This document shows positions 1 through 7,738 of a stretch of 64,000 nucleotides of DNA, one piece after another; the first letter of the stretch is position 1, and every line of letters begins with the position of its first letter. The notes below the pieces were generated by a model. That model was not told the origin of the DNA. It saw only the letters and a list, made by a program, of their open reading frames with translations, and made no database searches. The translations under genes were made by a program, and so were the position numbers. The stretch is from assembly GCF_027706145.1 (NCBI RefSeq), contig NZ_JAQFWW010000003.1, positions 124,001-188,000 of the forward strand, given 5' to 3'. This stretch comes from Bacillus changyiensis. GTDB lineage: Bacteria; Bacillota; Bacilli; Bacillales; Bacillaceae.

Positions 1-1
1 T

Positions 2-838
2 AACTTTGTAGGTACGATGGGTGGAACTGGTGCAACCTTAATTGTTCCGTTTATTTTTCTATTATTCGCCAAATCGAAACAATTAAAAGCAGTAGGGAAA
101 GCTTCGGTTGTCCCAGTGTGTTTTGCGGTTAATGAACCATTGCTATTTGCTGCTCCAATTATTTTGAATCCGTATTTCTTTATTCCGTTTCTGATTACAC
201 CGATGATCAATGTTTGCGCTTTTAAATTCTTTGTTGATGTTTTAGGGATGAATAGCTTTATGTATGTATTACCATGGGCTACTCCAGGTCCAGTTGGACT
301 TGTCCTTGGAACCGGCATGGGCTTATTAGCTTTTATTTTAGCGGCCGTTTTAATTGTGATAGATTTTGCAATTTATTTACCATTCTGTAAAGCATATGAT
401 AAAGTGTTGCTCGAAAAAGAAGCTGAAAATACTGAGATGGTGAAAGTAGAAACGACTGAATCGACAGTTTCAGTAGCAAGTGATCATTCAGCAAAACCTG
501 TAGAAAATGTTACCCGTAAACTTGATAAAGATATTCATGTACTTGTATTGTGTGCCGGAGCTGGTACTAGTGCGATGTTAGCGAATGCGCTTAAAGATGG
601 TGCTTCACAATATAGTGTTGCAATAAGTGCTTCAGCAGGTGCCTATGGATCACATTACGACATCATGAAAGATTTTGATATGATCATTCTTGCGCCACAA
701 GTCAACTCCTATTATAAAGACATTAAAGAAGATACTGATCGGTTAGGAATTAAACTCATTGCGACAAAAGGTGTTGAATATATCAATTTGACACGAAATG
801 CTAAAGAAGCCGTTGATTTTGTATTAGGCCAATTTTAA
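2..838 (+). CDS. PTS lactose/galactobiose-type permease, EIICB (5' end outside window)
   Basis: The reading frame is open from the first bases of the window, so the gene begins upstream and only its C-terminal part is present. The visible part starts in the membrane EIIC domain (hydrophobic stretches around window residues 10-30, 60-80 and 95-125), continues through a hydrophilic linker (about 140-175) and ends with a cytoplasmic EIIB domain of the lactose/cellobiose type. The phosphocysteine lies in LCAGAGTSAML at about fragment residue 184. An EIIC-EIIB fusion in this order is typical of LacE. A secreted galactanase follows after 23 nt, so the imported sugar is probably a beta-galactoside such as galactobiose or lactose. 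The substrate is inferred from context only. Confidence 0.85.
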   Translation, partial: NFVGTMGGTGATLIVPFIFLLFAKSKQLKAVGKASVVPVCFAVNEPLLFAAPIILNPYFFIPFLITPMINVCAFKFFVDVLGMNSFMYVLPWATPGPVGLVLGTGMGLLAFILAAVLIVIDFAIYLPFCKAYDKVLLEKEAENTEMVKVETTESTVSVASDHSAKPVENVTRKLDKDIHVLVLCAGAGTSAMLANALKDGASQYSVAISASAGAYGSHYDIMKDFDMIILAPQVNSYYKDIKEDTDRLGIKLIATKGVEYINLTRNAKEAVDFVLGQF

Positions 839-861
839 TAAAAGAATATGGAGGGAAGAAC

Positions 862-2046
862 TTGGCGAAAAAAAGAATGTTGAGTGTATTTCTAGGTGCT
901 TTCTTAAGTCTTAGTGTCATTTTTACTGGTGATATCCATGTTTATGCAAGTGATCATTTTATTAGTGGTGCTGATATATCAACTCTGGCGGATATGGAGA
1001 AATCAGGTGCGAATTATGATGTTAATGGTAAAAGGAAAGATGCTCTACAAATTTTAAAAGATAGTGGGGTTAATTACATTCGTCTTCGGATATGGAATGA
1101 TCCTCGCGATAGCTATGGAAATAGTTATGGAGCTGGTACAAACGATTTATCGACAACGATCAACTTAGCTAAACGAGCTAAAAAATTAGGAATGAAAGTT
1201 TTACTGGATTTTCATTATAGTGACTTTTGGGTCGATCCTGGAAAGCAGAACCTGCCTAAAGCGTGGAAAAATAAGAGTTTTCCAGAATTGACAGATGCCC
1301 TTTATGATTATACTAAAGATGTTTTAAATCATCTGAAGCAGCAAAACGCCTATCCTGATATGGTTCAAATTGGGAACGAATTAAATAGTGGAATGTTGTG
1401 GCCATATGGGAAAAATTGGGGAGAAGGTGGTGGAGAATTTAATCGATTATCAACTTTTCTGAAATCTGGAATTAAAGCAGTAAAAGATACACAGATGTCT
1501 CATACTCCTATCATGTTGCATCTGGCAGATGGAGGAAATCATGACGTTTTTAAATGGTGGTTTGACGAAATCACGAAAAGAAATGTTGATTTTGATGTGA
1601 TTGGTATTTCTTATTATCCATACTGGCATGGCTCATTGCGAAACCTACAACATAATATGAATACGATCAGCTCCCGTTATAATAAAGATGTGATTGTTGT
1701 TGAAACTGCCTATGGTCATACGACAGGAAATGCAGATCATAAGAAGAATGCATTTGGAGAGAAAGAAGCTCAAATTGGCGGATATTCAGCAACTCCTGAA
1801 GGACAAAAGAAATATTTACTTGATTTAATAGCATCAATAAAACAAGTCCCAAACAATAAAGGAAAAGGTTTTTTCTATTGGGAACCGCTTTGGTATAATG
1901 GAAATGTTTCATGGGCTACACAAGCTGGCATGGGTTATTTAAATGTCAAGGACGAGACTGGAAACGAATGGGACAATCAAGCTTTATTTGATTTTAATGG
2001 TCATGCCTTGCCTGGTTTGCAGGCCTTTAAAACAGGAAAAAAATGA
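862..2046 (+). CDS. Secreted arabinogalactan endo-beta-1,4-galactanase (GH53)
   Basis: This is a 394-residue secreted glycoside hydrolase of family 53, which cuts beta-1,4-galactan side chains of pectin into small galacto-oligosaccharides. It begins with a basic-hydrophobic signal peptide (residues 1-30, MAKKRMLSVFLGAF...) ending near VYAS. The family motifs are clear: ADIS near residue 37, NYIRLRIWNDP, LLDFHYSDFW, the acid/base glutamate E173 in QIGNELN, and the nucleophile E281 in VVETAYG. The start is TTG, chosen because GGAGGG sits 6 nt upstream and the signal peptide starts there. It lies 23 nt after the PTS permease and is probably co-transcribed with it: digestion outside, PTS uptake of the products. 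Confidence 0.93.
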   Translation: MAKKRMLSVFLGAFLSLSVIFTGDIHVYASDHFISGADISTLADMEKSGANYDVNGKRKDALQILKDSGVNYIRLRIWNDPRDSYGNSYGAGTNDLSTTINLAKRAKKLGMKVLLDFHYSDFWVDPGKQNLPKAWKNKSFPELTDALYDYTKDVLNHLKQQNAYPDMVQIGNELNSGMLWPYGKNWGEGGGEFNRLSTFLKSGIKAVKDTQMSHTPIMLHLADGGNHDVFKWWFDEITKRNVDFDVIGISYYPYWHGSLRNLQHNMNTISSRYNKDVIVVETAYGHTTGNADHKKNAFGEKEAQIGGYSATPEGQKKYLLDLIASIKQVPNNKGKGFFYWEPLWYNGNVSWATQAGMGYLNVKDETGNEWDNQALFDFNGHALPGLQAFKTGKK

Positions 2047-2113
2047 AGATTTCTTCTTTGTCAGCAACATGAAGATGGATGATGACAAAGAGATACCAAT
2101 CAGGAGGTTTCAT

Positions 2114-2521
2114 TTGCGATCAGCTATAACATTTGACAAAGAAGCAGAGTTAGGTTATCTATATGTCTTGCCGCCATCTAGGAAATACAAGATAAAATCT
2201 ACTGATGAATTAGAAATGAATGAAGATATTGTGCTTGATATTGACATCGAAGATAGAGTTGTGGGAATAGAATGATTCGGTTCTTCTGCAATTTCTGCTT
2301 CAAGCCTTGCAGGAGTTAAAAGAATTTACTCAAAATCTATAAATAACGGAAGTCTCATGTATAGCTTTAGGCTATCTGATCAAAAAATAATGAAAACGTT
2401 TAGCGTTTACGGTATATCCTTTTGTTTCAGTGATGATGATTTTGAAGAATTTGTTGGATTTGATATTGTTGACACTTTAAGATATGATGAAAAATTATTA
2501 GACAAAATGACAAACAAATAA
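2114..2521 (+). pseudogene. DUF2283-domain protein interrupted by an in-frame TGA
   Basis: A TTG start at 2114 lies 6 nt after AGGAGG. The first 53 codons encode a DUF2283-type domain (ITFDKEAELGYLYVLPP ... DIEDRVVGIE), then TGA at 2273-2275. The same frame then stays open for 81 more codons (FGSSAISASSLAGVKRIYS ... DEKLLDKMTNK) to TAA at 2519-2521. DUF2283 proteins usually continue after VVGIE, so the second half looks like the natural C-terminal part. A TGG-to-TGA change (Trp to stop) would explain it. It could be a real nonsense mutation, a readthrough site or a sequencing error. The function of the family is unknown. A terminator follows at 2531. Confidence 0.6.
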
Positions 2522-2530
2522 AATAATGTA

Positions 2531-2577
2531 AGGGACTAACAGAAGTAATATCATATGTTAGTCTCTTTTGTTTTTTT
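2531..2577 (+). terminator. Rho-independent terminator
   Basis: An 11-bp stem (AGGGACTAACA paired with TGTTAGTCTCT, one G-T pair) is followed by a T-rich run. It closes the DUF2283 gene. Confidence 0.75.
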
Positions 2578-2635
2578 AAGGGTTTTTTGAAATGGATTAA
2601 TCACTTGATGACCTTCCTACCTCATCTTATCCATA

Positions 2636-2677
2636 TTGACACCATACCCCCTTCACTATATAATGAGTTTAAACTCA
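2636..2677 (+). promoter_or_regulatory. SigA promoter and palindromic TetR operator
   Basis: A consensus -35 TTGACA (2636-2641) is separated by 17 nt from a consensus -10 TATAAT (2659-2664). The last base of the -10 starts a perfect 14-bp palindrome, TGAGTTTAAACTCA (2664-2677), so a repressor bound there would cover the start of transcription. The first gene downstream is a TetR-family regulator, so autoregulation is the natural reading. This is inferred from position. Confidence 0.8.
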
Positions 2678-2697
2678 ATGAGTGGAGAGTCAATGAA

Positions 2698-3291
2698 ATG
2701 ACACGTTCAAAAAGACAAATACAAAAGAATCAAACAAGACAGCAAATTATAGAAGCTGCCATCCATCAATTTGCGAAAGACGGTTTAACTGTTGCGCGAA
2801 CTTCGGATATTGCTACAAGTGCAAACGTATCACATGGCACGGTGTTTGTGCATTTTCCGACAAGGGAGTTGCTTTTAGACACTGTTATAGAAGAGTTCGG
2901 GATGCGCTTGGCCAAGCGTTTGCATGAACTGGTTGGCGATCATTGCGGTATGAAGGATGTTCTTTTTGCCCATATCAGAGGAATTCGTGAGTATGAAGCG
3001 TTTTACACCAGGTTGATCTTAGAAGGCCGTTTTTTAAGTGAAAGCTCTCGTCATTCCTTCATCATGATTCAGTCCACGATTTCCTTTCATATGATCCAAA
3101 TCGCTGAAAAAGAGATGAAGAATAACAAAATATGTTCTCAGCCTGTTGATTTATTATTTAACACATGGATTGGTCTCATTCATCATTATTTAATCAATGG
3201 TGATTTGTTTGCCCCCAATGGTTCAGTATTAGAAAGATATGGTGAGCAATTGATAGACCACTATTTAAACTTAATCAAAGGAGAATACTGA
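2698..3291 (+). CDS. TetR/AcrR-family transcriptional regulator
   Basis: The 197-residue protein has an N-terminal TetR helix-turn-helix (TRQQIIEAAIHQFAKDG ... SDIATSANVSHGTVFVHF, about residues 12-58) and an all-helical ligand-binding and dimerisation domain. The ATG at 2698 is preferred because GGAGAG precedes it by about 8 nt and the family usually starts just before the helix-turn-helix; an in-frame TTG at 2587 would lie upstream of the promoter. It is first in a tight operon with a zinc-ribbon protein (1 nt gap), a CMD-family protein and a TfoX-C protein. It probably represses the whole operon through the 14-bp palindrome. The inducer is unknown. Confidence 0.9.
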   Translation: MTRSKRQIQKNQTRQQIIEAAIHQFAKDGLTVARTSDIATSANVSHGTVFVHFPTRELLLDTVIEEFGMRLAKRLHELVGDHCGMKDVLFAHIRGIREYEAFYTRLILEGRFLSESSRHSFIMIQSTISFHMIQIAEKEMKNNKICSQPVDLLFNTWIGLIHHYLINGDLFAPNGSVLERYGEQLIDHYLNLIKGEY

Positions 3292-3292
3292 T

Positions 3293-3532
3293 ATGAAAAT
3301 CTGTATTGCTTGTGGGATGCCTATGAAGAATCGAGAGGATTTTGCAATGAGAGATGAGGAAAAAGATTATTGTGCATTCTGTGCCAGGCCTGATGGCACG
3401 ATGCAGTCTTACGAAGAAAAACTTGAATCTATGACAGAGTTCATTGTTAAAACGCAAGGTTTTGATAACCATGCAGCCAGCCATCTAGCAAAAGGAATGT
3501 TAGCAAAACTTCCAGCTTGGAAAAAAGAATAG
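3293..3532 (+). CDS. Putative zinc-ribbon protein (79 aa)
   Basis: A small protein with two CxxC-like knuckles, CIACGMPM near residue 4 and YCAFCARPDG near residue 27, separated by 20 residues. This is the layout of the 'putative zinc ribbon' family (Pfam Zn_ribbon_2), whose role is unknown. The rest is helical and hydrophilic (EEKLESMTEFIV ... MLAKLPAWKKE). It follows the TetR gene directly and belongs to the same operon, with the CMD-family gene 16 nt downstream. It may bind DNA or protein, or act as a metal-dependent accessory factor; nothing in the sequence decides. Confidence 0.8.
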   Translation: MKICIACGMPMKNREDFAMRDEEKDYCAFCARPDGTMQSYEEKLESMTEFIVKTQGFDNHAASHLAKGMLAKLPAWKKE

Positions 3533-3548
3533 AATGGAGGTACAATAG

Positions 3549-3866
3549 ATGGAATTTGTAAGCCATTCGTTTCAAACTTTTTTGAATGAAGCCCCAGAGC
3601 ATGCGAAAGTTTGGGGGGATGCCGTTGGTAAGCTTGATCAAGTGTGCAATCTGGATCAAAAAACTGAAAAAATTGCTTATCTTGCTGTAATGGCTGCAGT
3701 TGGTCTTGAAAGCGGAATCCCATTCCATGTGAAAAATGCAAAAGCATCTGGTGTATCAAGGAAAGAAGTGATCAGTGCGATATTACTCGGATTACCGGCT
3801 GTTGGAAACCAAGTTGTGAAAGCTCTGCCCATTGCACTAGCAGCTTTTGATGAGGAACCATCATGA
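3549..3866 (+). CDS. Carboxymuconolactone decarboxylase (CMD/AhpD-like) family protein
   Basis: The 105-residue protein has the CMD fold signature: an N-terminal helix pair, then AVMAAVGLESGIPFHVKNAKASGVSRKEVISAILLGLPAVG. Members with AhpD-like peroxidase activity carry a CxxC before the conserved His; here the matching place reads ESGIPFH and both cysteines are absent, so thiol peroxidase activity is unlikely. The gene has a good GGAGG ribosome site and overlaps the next gene by 4 nt (ATGA), so the two are translationally coupled. The operon setting under a TetR regulator suggests a stress or detoxification role. Confidence 0.85.
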   Translation: MEFVSHSFQTFLNEAPEHAKVWGDAVGKLDQVCNLDQKTEKIAYLAVMAAVGLESGIPFHVKNAKASGVSRKEVISAILLGLPAVGNQVVKALPIALAAFDEEPS

Positions 3867-4117
3867 AAAGAATTAGTGGACTTCCTAATATTGGCGATAA
3901 ACTTATGGAACGTCTTGCTATAGTTGGAATTGAAGATGCCGAAACTCTCATAAAAATGGGTAGCAAAGCAGCTTTTTCTAAACTCTATTTCTATGAAGGA
4001 GATACTTGCTTCAACTGTCTTTGCAGTTTAGAAGGTGCCATTGAGGGTGTTAGATGGCATTGTCTCAAAAGCGATGTGAAATTGGATTTAAAACAGTATT
4101 ATGACTCCATCATTTAA
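3863..4117 (+). CDS. TfoX C-terminal domain protein
   Basis: An 84-residue protein matching the stand-alone TfoX C-terminal domain: a helix-hairpin-helix-like start (ISGLPNIGDKLMERLAIVGIEDAETLIKMGSKAAF) followed by the conserved CFNCLCSLEGAIEGVRWHCL segment. In gamma-proteobacteria this domain forms the C-terminal part of TfoX/Sxy, but in Firmicutes it occurs alone with unknown function, so a competence role should not be assumed. It is the last gene of the TetR-led operon and overlaps the CMD gene by 4 nt. A strong terminator follows at once. Confidence 0.85.
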   Translation: MKRISGLPNIGDKLMERLAIVGIEDAETLIKMGSKAAFSKLYFYEGDTCFNCLCSLEGAIEGVRWHCLKSDVKLDLKQYYDSII

Positions 4118-4146
4118 AGCTGAAGGGATTGCTTCAGCTTTAAATT
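4116..4146 (+). terminator. Rho-independent terminator of the TetR operon
   Basis: A perfect 10-bp stem (AAAGCTGAAG / CTTCAGCTTT) with a 6-nt loop starts inside the TfoX-C stop codon. The tail is short (TAAATTT). Confidence 0.7.
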
Positions 4147-4178
4147 TACCATCCGTCTTGGAGAGCAAGTTTGAAAAC

Positions 4179-4293
4179 TTGACAAATAAAAATAATTAAT
4201 ATTATGATATTCTCACATTCGAGATAATATAGGATGAATTCATCATAGATCGAATGCTAATTTTTTTTGGTTAAATATCTCGAATTCGAGATA
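4179..4293 (+). promoter_or_regulatory. Promoter with two MhqR-type operators
   Basis: TTGACA (4179-4184) and TATGAT (4203-4208) are spaced by 18 nt. Directly after the -10 lies an imperfect copy, TTCTCACATTCGAGAT (about 4210-4225), and further down a perfect 18-bp palindrome, TATCTCGAATTCGAGATA (4276-4293). The latter matches the known B. subtilis MhqR box of the mhq genes. Both lie upstream of mhqE, inside the leader. Confidence 0.8.
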
Positions 4294-4385
4294 AAATCGA
4301 TGACCGCATCCTTACATTATATTATCGGTGAGAGAGAATAATATATTCAATTCCCTTTGTCCACATAAAAAGAGGAGTGTTATCA

Positions 4386-5333
4386 ATGAATAAGAAAACA
4401 AAAGGTATCCATCATATCACAGCAATTGTCGGTCATCCTCAAGAGAACGTCGACTTTTATGCTGGAGTTTTAGGTTTGCGTTTAGTTAAGCAAACTGTCA
4501 ATTTCGATGACCCAGGTACTCATCATCTTTATTTCGGGAATGAAGGTGGTACACCTGGAACAATCATCACATTTTTTCCATGGGCAGGAGCATGTCAAGG
4601 AACAATTGGAGATGGTCAAGTAGGTGTGACTTCCTATGCAGTTCCTAAAGGTGCACTGGCATTTTGGGAACAAAGATTGGGGAAATTTAAAGTACCTTTT
4701 ACTAAAATGGCTCGTTTCGGAGAGCAATACTTAGCATGTCAAGATCCTCACGGGCTTCAATTGGAAATTATTGAAAGAGATGAAGGGGAACAAAATTCAT
4801 GGAGTTTTGCTGGTATAACACCTCATACAGCTATTAAAGGATTTGGAGGTGCAACTTTATTCTCGTTGCATCCTAATAAAACAGCAGAATTGTTAGAGAA
4901 GGTTATGGGACTTGAACTCATTGAAAAAGAGGGAGAGTTTGTTCGTTTTCGTTCAAAGGCGGAAATTGGAAATGTCATTGATTTAAAATTAACTTCGAGC
5001 GGACGCGGAAAAATGGGGGTTGGAACAGTTCATCACATTGCATGGCGCGCTGATGATGACGAAGATCAATTGAATTGGAAAAAGCATGTTGAAGGAAATG
5101 GGTATGGTGTCACTCCTGTACAGGATAGAAACTATTTTAATGCTATATATTTTAGGGAATATGGGGACATCCTTTTTGAAATAGCAACTGATCCTCCAGG
5201 GTTTGCACATGATGAATCATTAACAACAATGGGCCAAAAATTGATGTTACCGAAGCGATATGAACAATATAGAGAACAAATTGAACAAGGATTGTTGCCG
5301 TTTGAAGTTAGAGAACTAGATGAACAAGAGTAA
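4386..5333 (+). CDS. mhqE: Ring-cleaving (hydroquinone) dioxygenase, MhqE/MhqO-type
   Basis: A 315-residue vicinal-oxygen-chelate (glyoxalase fold) dioxygenase with two repeats. The first begins KGIHHITAIVGHPQENVDFYAGVLG, the second carries GTVHHIAWRADDD and FREYGDILFEIATDPPGF. The His in IHHI, the His in VHHIAW and the Glu in LFEIATDPP are the expected iron ligands. B. subtilis MhqA/E/O proteins of this family open hydroquinone rings and are derepressed through MhqR by quinones and catechol. The ATG at 4386 is chosen over a GTG at 4377 because AGAGGAG precedes it by 8 nt. The pairing with the mhqD-type hydrolase argues for mhqE rather than mhqO. Confidence 0.85.
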   Translation: MNKKTKGIHHITAIVGHPQENVDFYAGVLGLRLVKQTVNFDDPGTHHLYFGNEGGTPGTIITFFPWAGACQGTIGDGQVGVTSYAVPKGALAFWEQRLGKFKVPFTKMARFGEQYLACQDPHGLQLEIIERDEGEQNSWSFAGITPHTAIKGFGGATLFSLHPNKTAELLEKVMGLELIEKEGEFVRFRSKAEIGNVIDLKLTSSGRGKMGVGTVHHIAWRADDDEDQLNWKKHVEGNGYGVTPVQDRNYFNAIYFREYGDILFEIATDPPGFAHDESLTTMGQKLMLPKRYEQYREQIEQGLLPFEVRELDEQE

Positions 5334-5339
5334 AGGAAT

Positions 5340-5565
5340 GATTCGATTACCCTAACAAAATAGTGAAAGAGATCATTATAAATTTCTAATTGGAAGCATT
5401 GTTCCAAGACCGATTGCTTTCGTCACAACGATTTCCAAAGATGGTGTTTTGAATGGTGCTCTATATCGATTCAGCCGTTAAAGGGGAGACATAAGGATAC
5501 AGCTAGAAACATCATAACGCCAAGATTGGTGAAATTTTTGAAATAGAAAGACCGAAATCGCCATA
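5340..5565 (+). pseudogene. Relic of a flavin-reductase-like FMN-binding protein
   Basis: Short stretches in several frames together spell a flavin reductase-like (FMN-binding split barrel) protein: DYPNKIVKE near 5348, then shifted by one base DHYKFLIGSIVPRPIAFVTT and ISKDGVLNGA (5371-5460), then KDTARNI (about 5495-5515) and IGEIFEIERPK (about 5525-5557). The order matches an intact protein, but with a frameshift, stops and internal deletions. It lies between mhqE and mhqD, so the operon once had a third enzyme here. Confidence 0.65.
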
Positions 5566-5609
5566 AAACAGGGCTGGAGCCTAGGATGATTTGTGGAGAA
5601 GGGAGATAA

Positions 5610-6224
5610 ATGATGAAACATATATTTAATAGAGGGCAAGATTCAACAAAACCAACTTTATTATTACTTCATGGTACTGGCGGTAATGAATTAGATTTAT
5701 TGCCTATTGCCGAAAAAATTGATCATGAGGCTTCTGTCTTAAGTGTTCGTGGAAATGTATTAGAACATGGAATGCCGCGATTCTTCAGAAGATTAGCGGA
5801 AGGTGTTTTTGATGAAGAAGATCTTATCATTCGAACAAAAGAATTAAACGAGTTTCTTGATGAAGCAGCATTAAAGTATAATTTTGATCGATATGACATT
5901 GTCGCAATTGGTTATTCAAATGGAGCCAATATCGCTGCAAGTTTACTATTTCATTATGAAAATGCCTTGAAAAATGCGATTCTTTTTCATCCAATGGTGC
6001 CGAGGAGGGGAATTGATCTTCCTAATTTGTCAGGAAAATCGGTATTTATTGCTGCTGGAACGAATGATCCTATTTGTCCACCGATGGAATCGACTGAATT
6101 AAAATCCTTATTAGAAAACAGCAATGCGAATGTAGAACTTCATTGGGAAAATAATGGGCATCATCTAACGACCCAAGAAGTTGAAGCAGCAGCCGTTTGG
6201 TATCAAAAGATCATCATCAAATAA
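5610..6224 (+). CDS. mhqD: Alpha/beta hydrolase (carboxylesterase), MhqD-type
   Basis: A 204-residue carboxylesterase of the phospholipase/dienelactone hydrolase group. The catalytic triad is visible: S103 in GYSNG, D153 in GTNDPICPP and H184 in NNGHHLT. The oxyanion region LLLLHGTGGNELDLL is near residue 17. B. subtilis MhqD is a hydrolase in the MhqR regulon for methylhydroquinone and catechol resistance, where it would act on ring-opening products. GGGAGA lies just upstream; the second ATG (5613) could also be used. It lies downstream of the MhqR boxes and mhqE and is probably co-transcribed across the relic. Confidence 0.82.
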   Translation: MMKHIFNRGQDSTKPTLLLLHGTGGNELDLLPIAEKIDHEASVLSVRGNVLEHGMPRFFRRLAEGVFDEEDLIIRTKELNEFLDEAALKYNFDRYDIVAIGYSNGANIAASLLFHYENALKNAILFHPMVPRRGIDLPNLSGKSVFIAAGTNDPICPPMESTELKSLLENSNANVELHWENNGHHLTTQEVEAAAVWYQKIIIK

Positions 6225-6261
6225 CAGCAACCACACATTGGGGTTAGGAGTAGACGAAATG

Positions 6262-6289
6262 GGCTGAAGTATAACTTTAGCCTTTTTTT
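6262..6289 (+). terminator. Rho-independent terminator
   Basis: GGCTGAAG pairs with CTTTAGCC around a 5-nt loop, followed by seven Ts. It ends the mhq operon. Confidence 0.75.
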
Positions 6290-6409
6290 GATGGGCTGGA
6301 ATAAACTCACCAGAGCCTCACTTATTGACTGTATGTTATTACCACGAATTACAAACTATGTTAACATCGAGTTGTCAGGTAATAGAAGGATAAAGAAAGG
6401 GGGGATGTG

Positions 6410-7525
6410 ATGAGCAAGGTCGCTTCTGAGGTTGTGGGTGGTATATTAAATGAATTTCATTTAGCTATTAAAATGCATGATATTGAACAAGCAAAAAGTC
6501 TTTTTGAACGGGTAAAATCAACATTTGTTGATATGGAAGAAAATCAGGATGTATTAACTTACTTTTCTTTGCTTGGGGAAAGATATCGGATGATGCTTTA
6601 TGATGCAAGAGGAGAACGGCCCCCTGACCGAGCTTATTTTATGGCATCGCAAAGCAAGTGTGTTGAAGAGACGAATCACCTCATTGATTACTATTTTTAC
6701 TTTTTTGAAGCCATGTATGAGTCTTATTCGAGGAATTTTGATCGGGCGATTAGTCTTTATAAAATTGCAGAGCATAAATTGGCTGACATTCCTGACAAAA
6801 TTGAGCACGCTGAGTTTTATATTAAATTGGGTTGGCTGTATATGTCTCTTCGGCAAAATCAAGTTTCTCTCAATTATGCAAAAGATGCAATGACCATATT
6901 TAAGATGCATGAGGGGTATGAAAAAAGATTGGCGGTGTCCCTCGTTGTGATGGGCGCTAATTACATGCATATTGAACGTTTCAAAGAGGCGGAACATTAT
7001 TTCAAAGAGTCTATTAAGATTTCAGAAAAGATTGCTGATCCATTTTTAGAAGCGATGCTTTACCATGATATTAGTATTTTTTATTCAACTTTGAACAGAT
7101 CAGAAGAATGTATCCATGCATTACAAAAAGCATTGAGTAATCAAGAATGGTGTGAGTCATGTTACTTTATCAATTCTCTTTATATGTTGACAAGGGAGCT
7201 GTTCAAGATCGGAGAAAAAGAAGCAGCAATGACTTCATATCAAAAAGGACAAGTGGAACTATCTCGAAATAGTAATAACATATATGAAAAGAAAATAAAT
7301 ATTATTTATGAATTGTATTGCTGTGAAACGTCTGACAGTATGGCAATCTGCTTGAGAGATCTTCACGATTTAGAAAAACTAAATGATTTAGACGGTGTTC
7401 ATGATCTTTGTTTGCTTATATCTAGGTATTATGAAGATAAAGGCCACTATAAGGAAGCACTCGAATTTGTCAAAATGGCTGTGAAAGCCGAAAATAAAAT
7501 GAAATCATTAGGGAGTGAAGTGTAA
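6410..7525 (+). CDS. Rap family phosphatase/regulator (TPR protein)
   Basis: A 371-residue Rap protein: an N-terminal three-helix bundle (about residues 1-70, ILNEFHLAIKMHDIEQAKSLF) that contacts a response regulator, followed by tetratricopeptide repeats (for example RAISLYKIAEHKLADIPD, FKEAEHYFKESIKISEKIAD, YKEALEFVKMAVKAENK) that bind a Phr pentapeptide. Length matches the family (about 370-380). The ATG at 6410 is preferred over the adjacent GTG at 6407 because of its spacing from a G6 ribosome site. A phr gene starts on the last base of the stop codon. The target (Spo0F, ComA or another regulator) cannot be told from sequence. Confidence 0.92.
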   Translation: MSKVASEVVGGILNEFHLAIKMHDIEQAKSLFERVKSTFVDMEENQDVLTYFSLLGERYRMMLYDARGERPPDRAYFMASQSKCVEETNHLIDYYFYFFEAMYESYSRNFDRAISLYKIAEHKLADIPDKIEHAEFYIKLGWLYMSLRQNQVSLNYAKDAMTIFKMHEGYEKRLAVSLVVMGANYMHIERFKEAEHYFKESIKISEKIADPFLEAMLYHDISIFYSTLNRSEECIHALQKALSNQEWCESCYFINSLYMLTRELFKIGEKEAAMTSYQKGQVELSRNSNNIYEKKINIIYELYCCETSDSMAICLRDLHDLEKLNDLDGVHDLCLLISRYYEDKGHYKEALEFVKMAVKAENKMKSLGSEV

Positions 7526-7650
7526 TGAAAAAAATGATGATTTGTTTATCTTTGGTAACGATGGTTTTAGGTGGAGCGGCTTTATCTCAACAGCATAATC
7601 ATATGGCATCAGGGGATATGAAAACAGCAGAATTGCCGGTTGGAGGCTAA
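7525..7650 (+). CDS. Phr signalling peptide precursor
   Basis: A 41-residue secreted precursor overlapping the rap stop codon by one base (TAATG), the usual rap-phr arrangement. It has a Lys-start signal peptide (MKKMMICLSLVTMVLGGAAL) and a short hydrophilic tail ending KTAELPVGG. In known Phr peptides the mature pentapeptide lies at or near the C-terminus; ELPVG here resembles B. subtilis PhrK (ERPVG), while LPVGG is the alternative. Function by analogy: export, processing, Opp uptake and inhibition of the partner Rap. Confidence 0.88.
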   Translation: MKKMMICLSLVTMVLGGAALSQQHNHMASGDMKTAELPVGG

Positions 7651-7661
7651 TGTTATGAAGA

Positions 7662-7689
7662 GAAGTCCTTTTACAGGGCTTCTTTTTTT
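7662..7689 (+). terminator. Rho-independent terminator of rap-phr
   Basis: GAAGTCC pairs with GGGCTTC around a short loop, then seven Ts, 12 nt after the phr stop. Confidence 0.75.
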
Positions 7690-7738
7690 GGAGTTTTAAT
7701 TGTTTCTATCGTAGGGAAAATATAGTTCTTATTGGTCA

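Noticed and set aside
3863-4117. Competence regulator (TfoX/Sxy)
   Set aside because: Only the C-terminal domain is present, and Firmicute stand-alone copies are not known to control competence.
6554-6997. A 147-codon minus-strand frame inside rap
   Set aside because: Entirely antisense to a clear Rap protein with conserved TPR motifs; no start signal.
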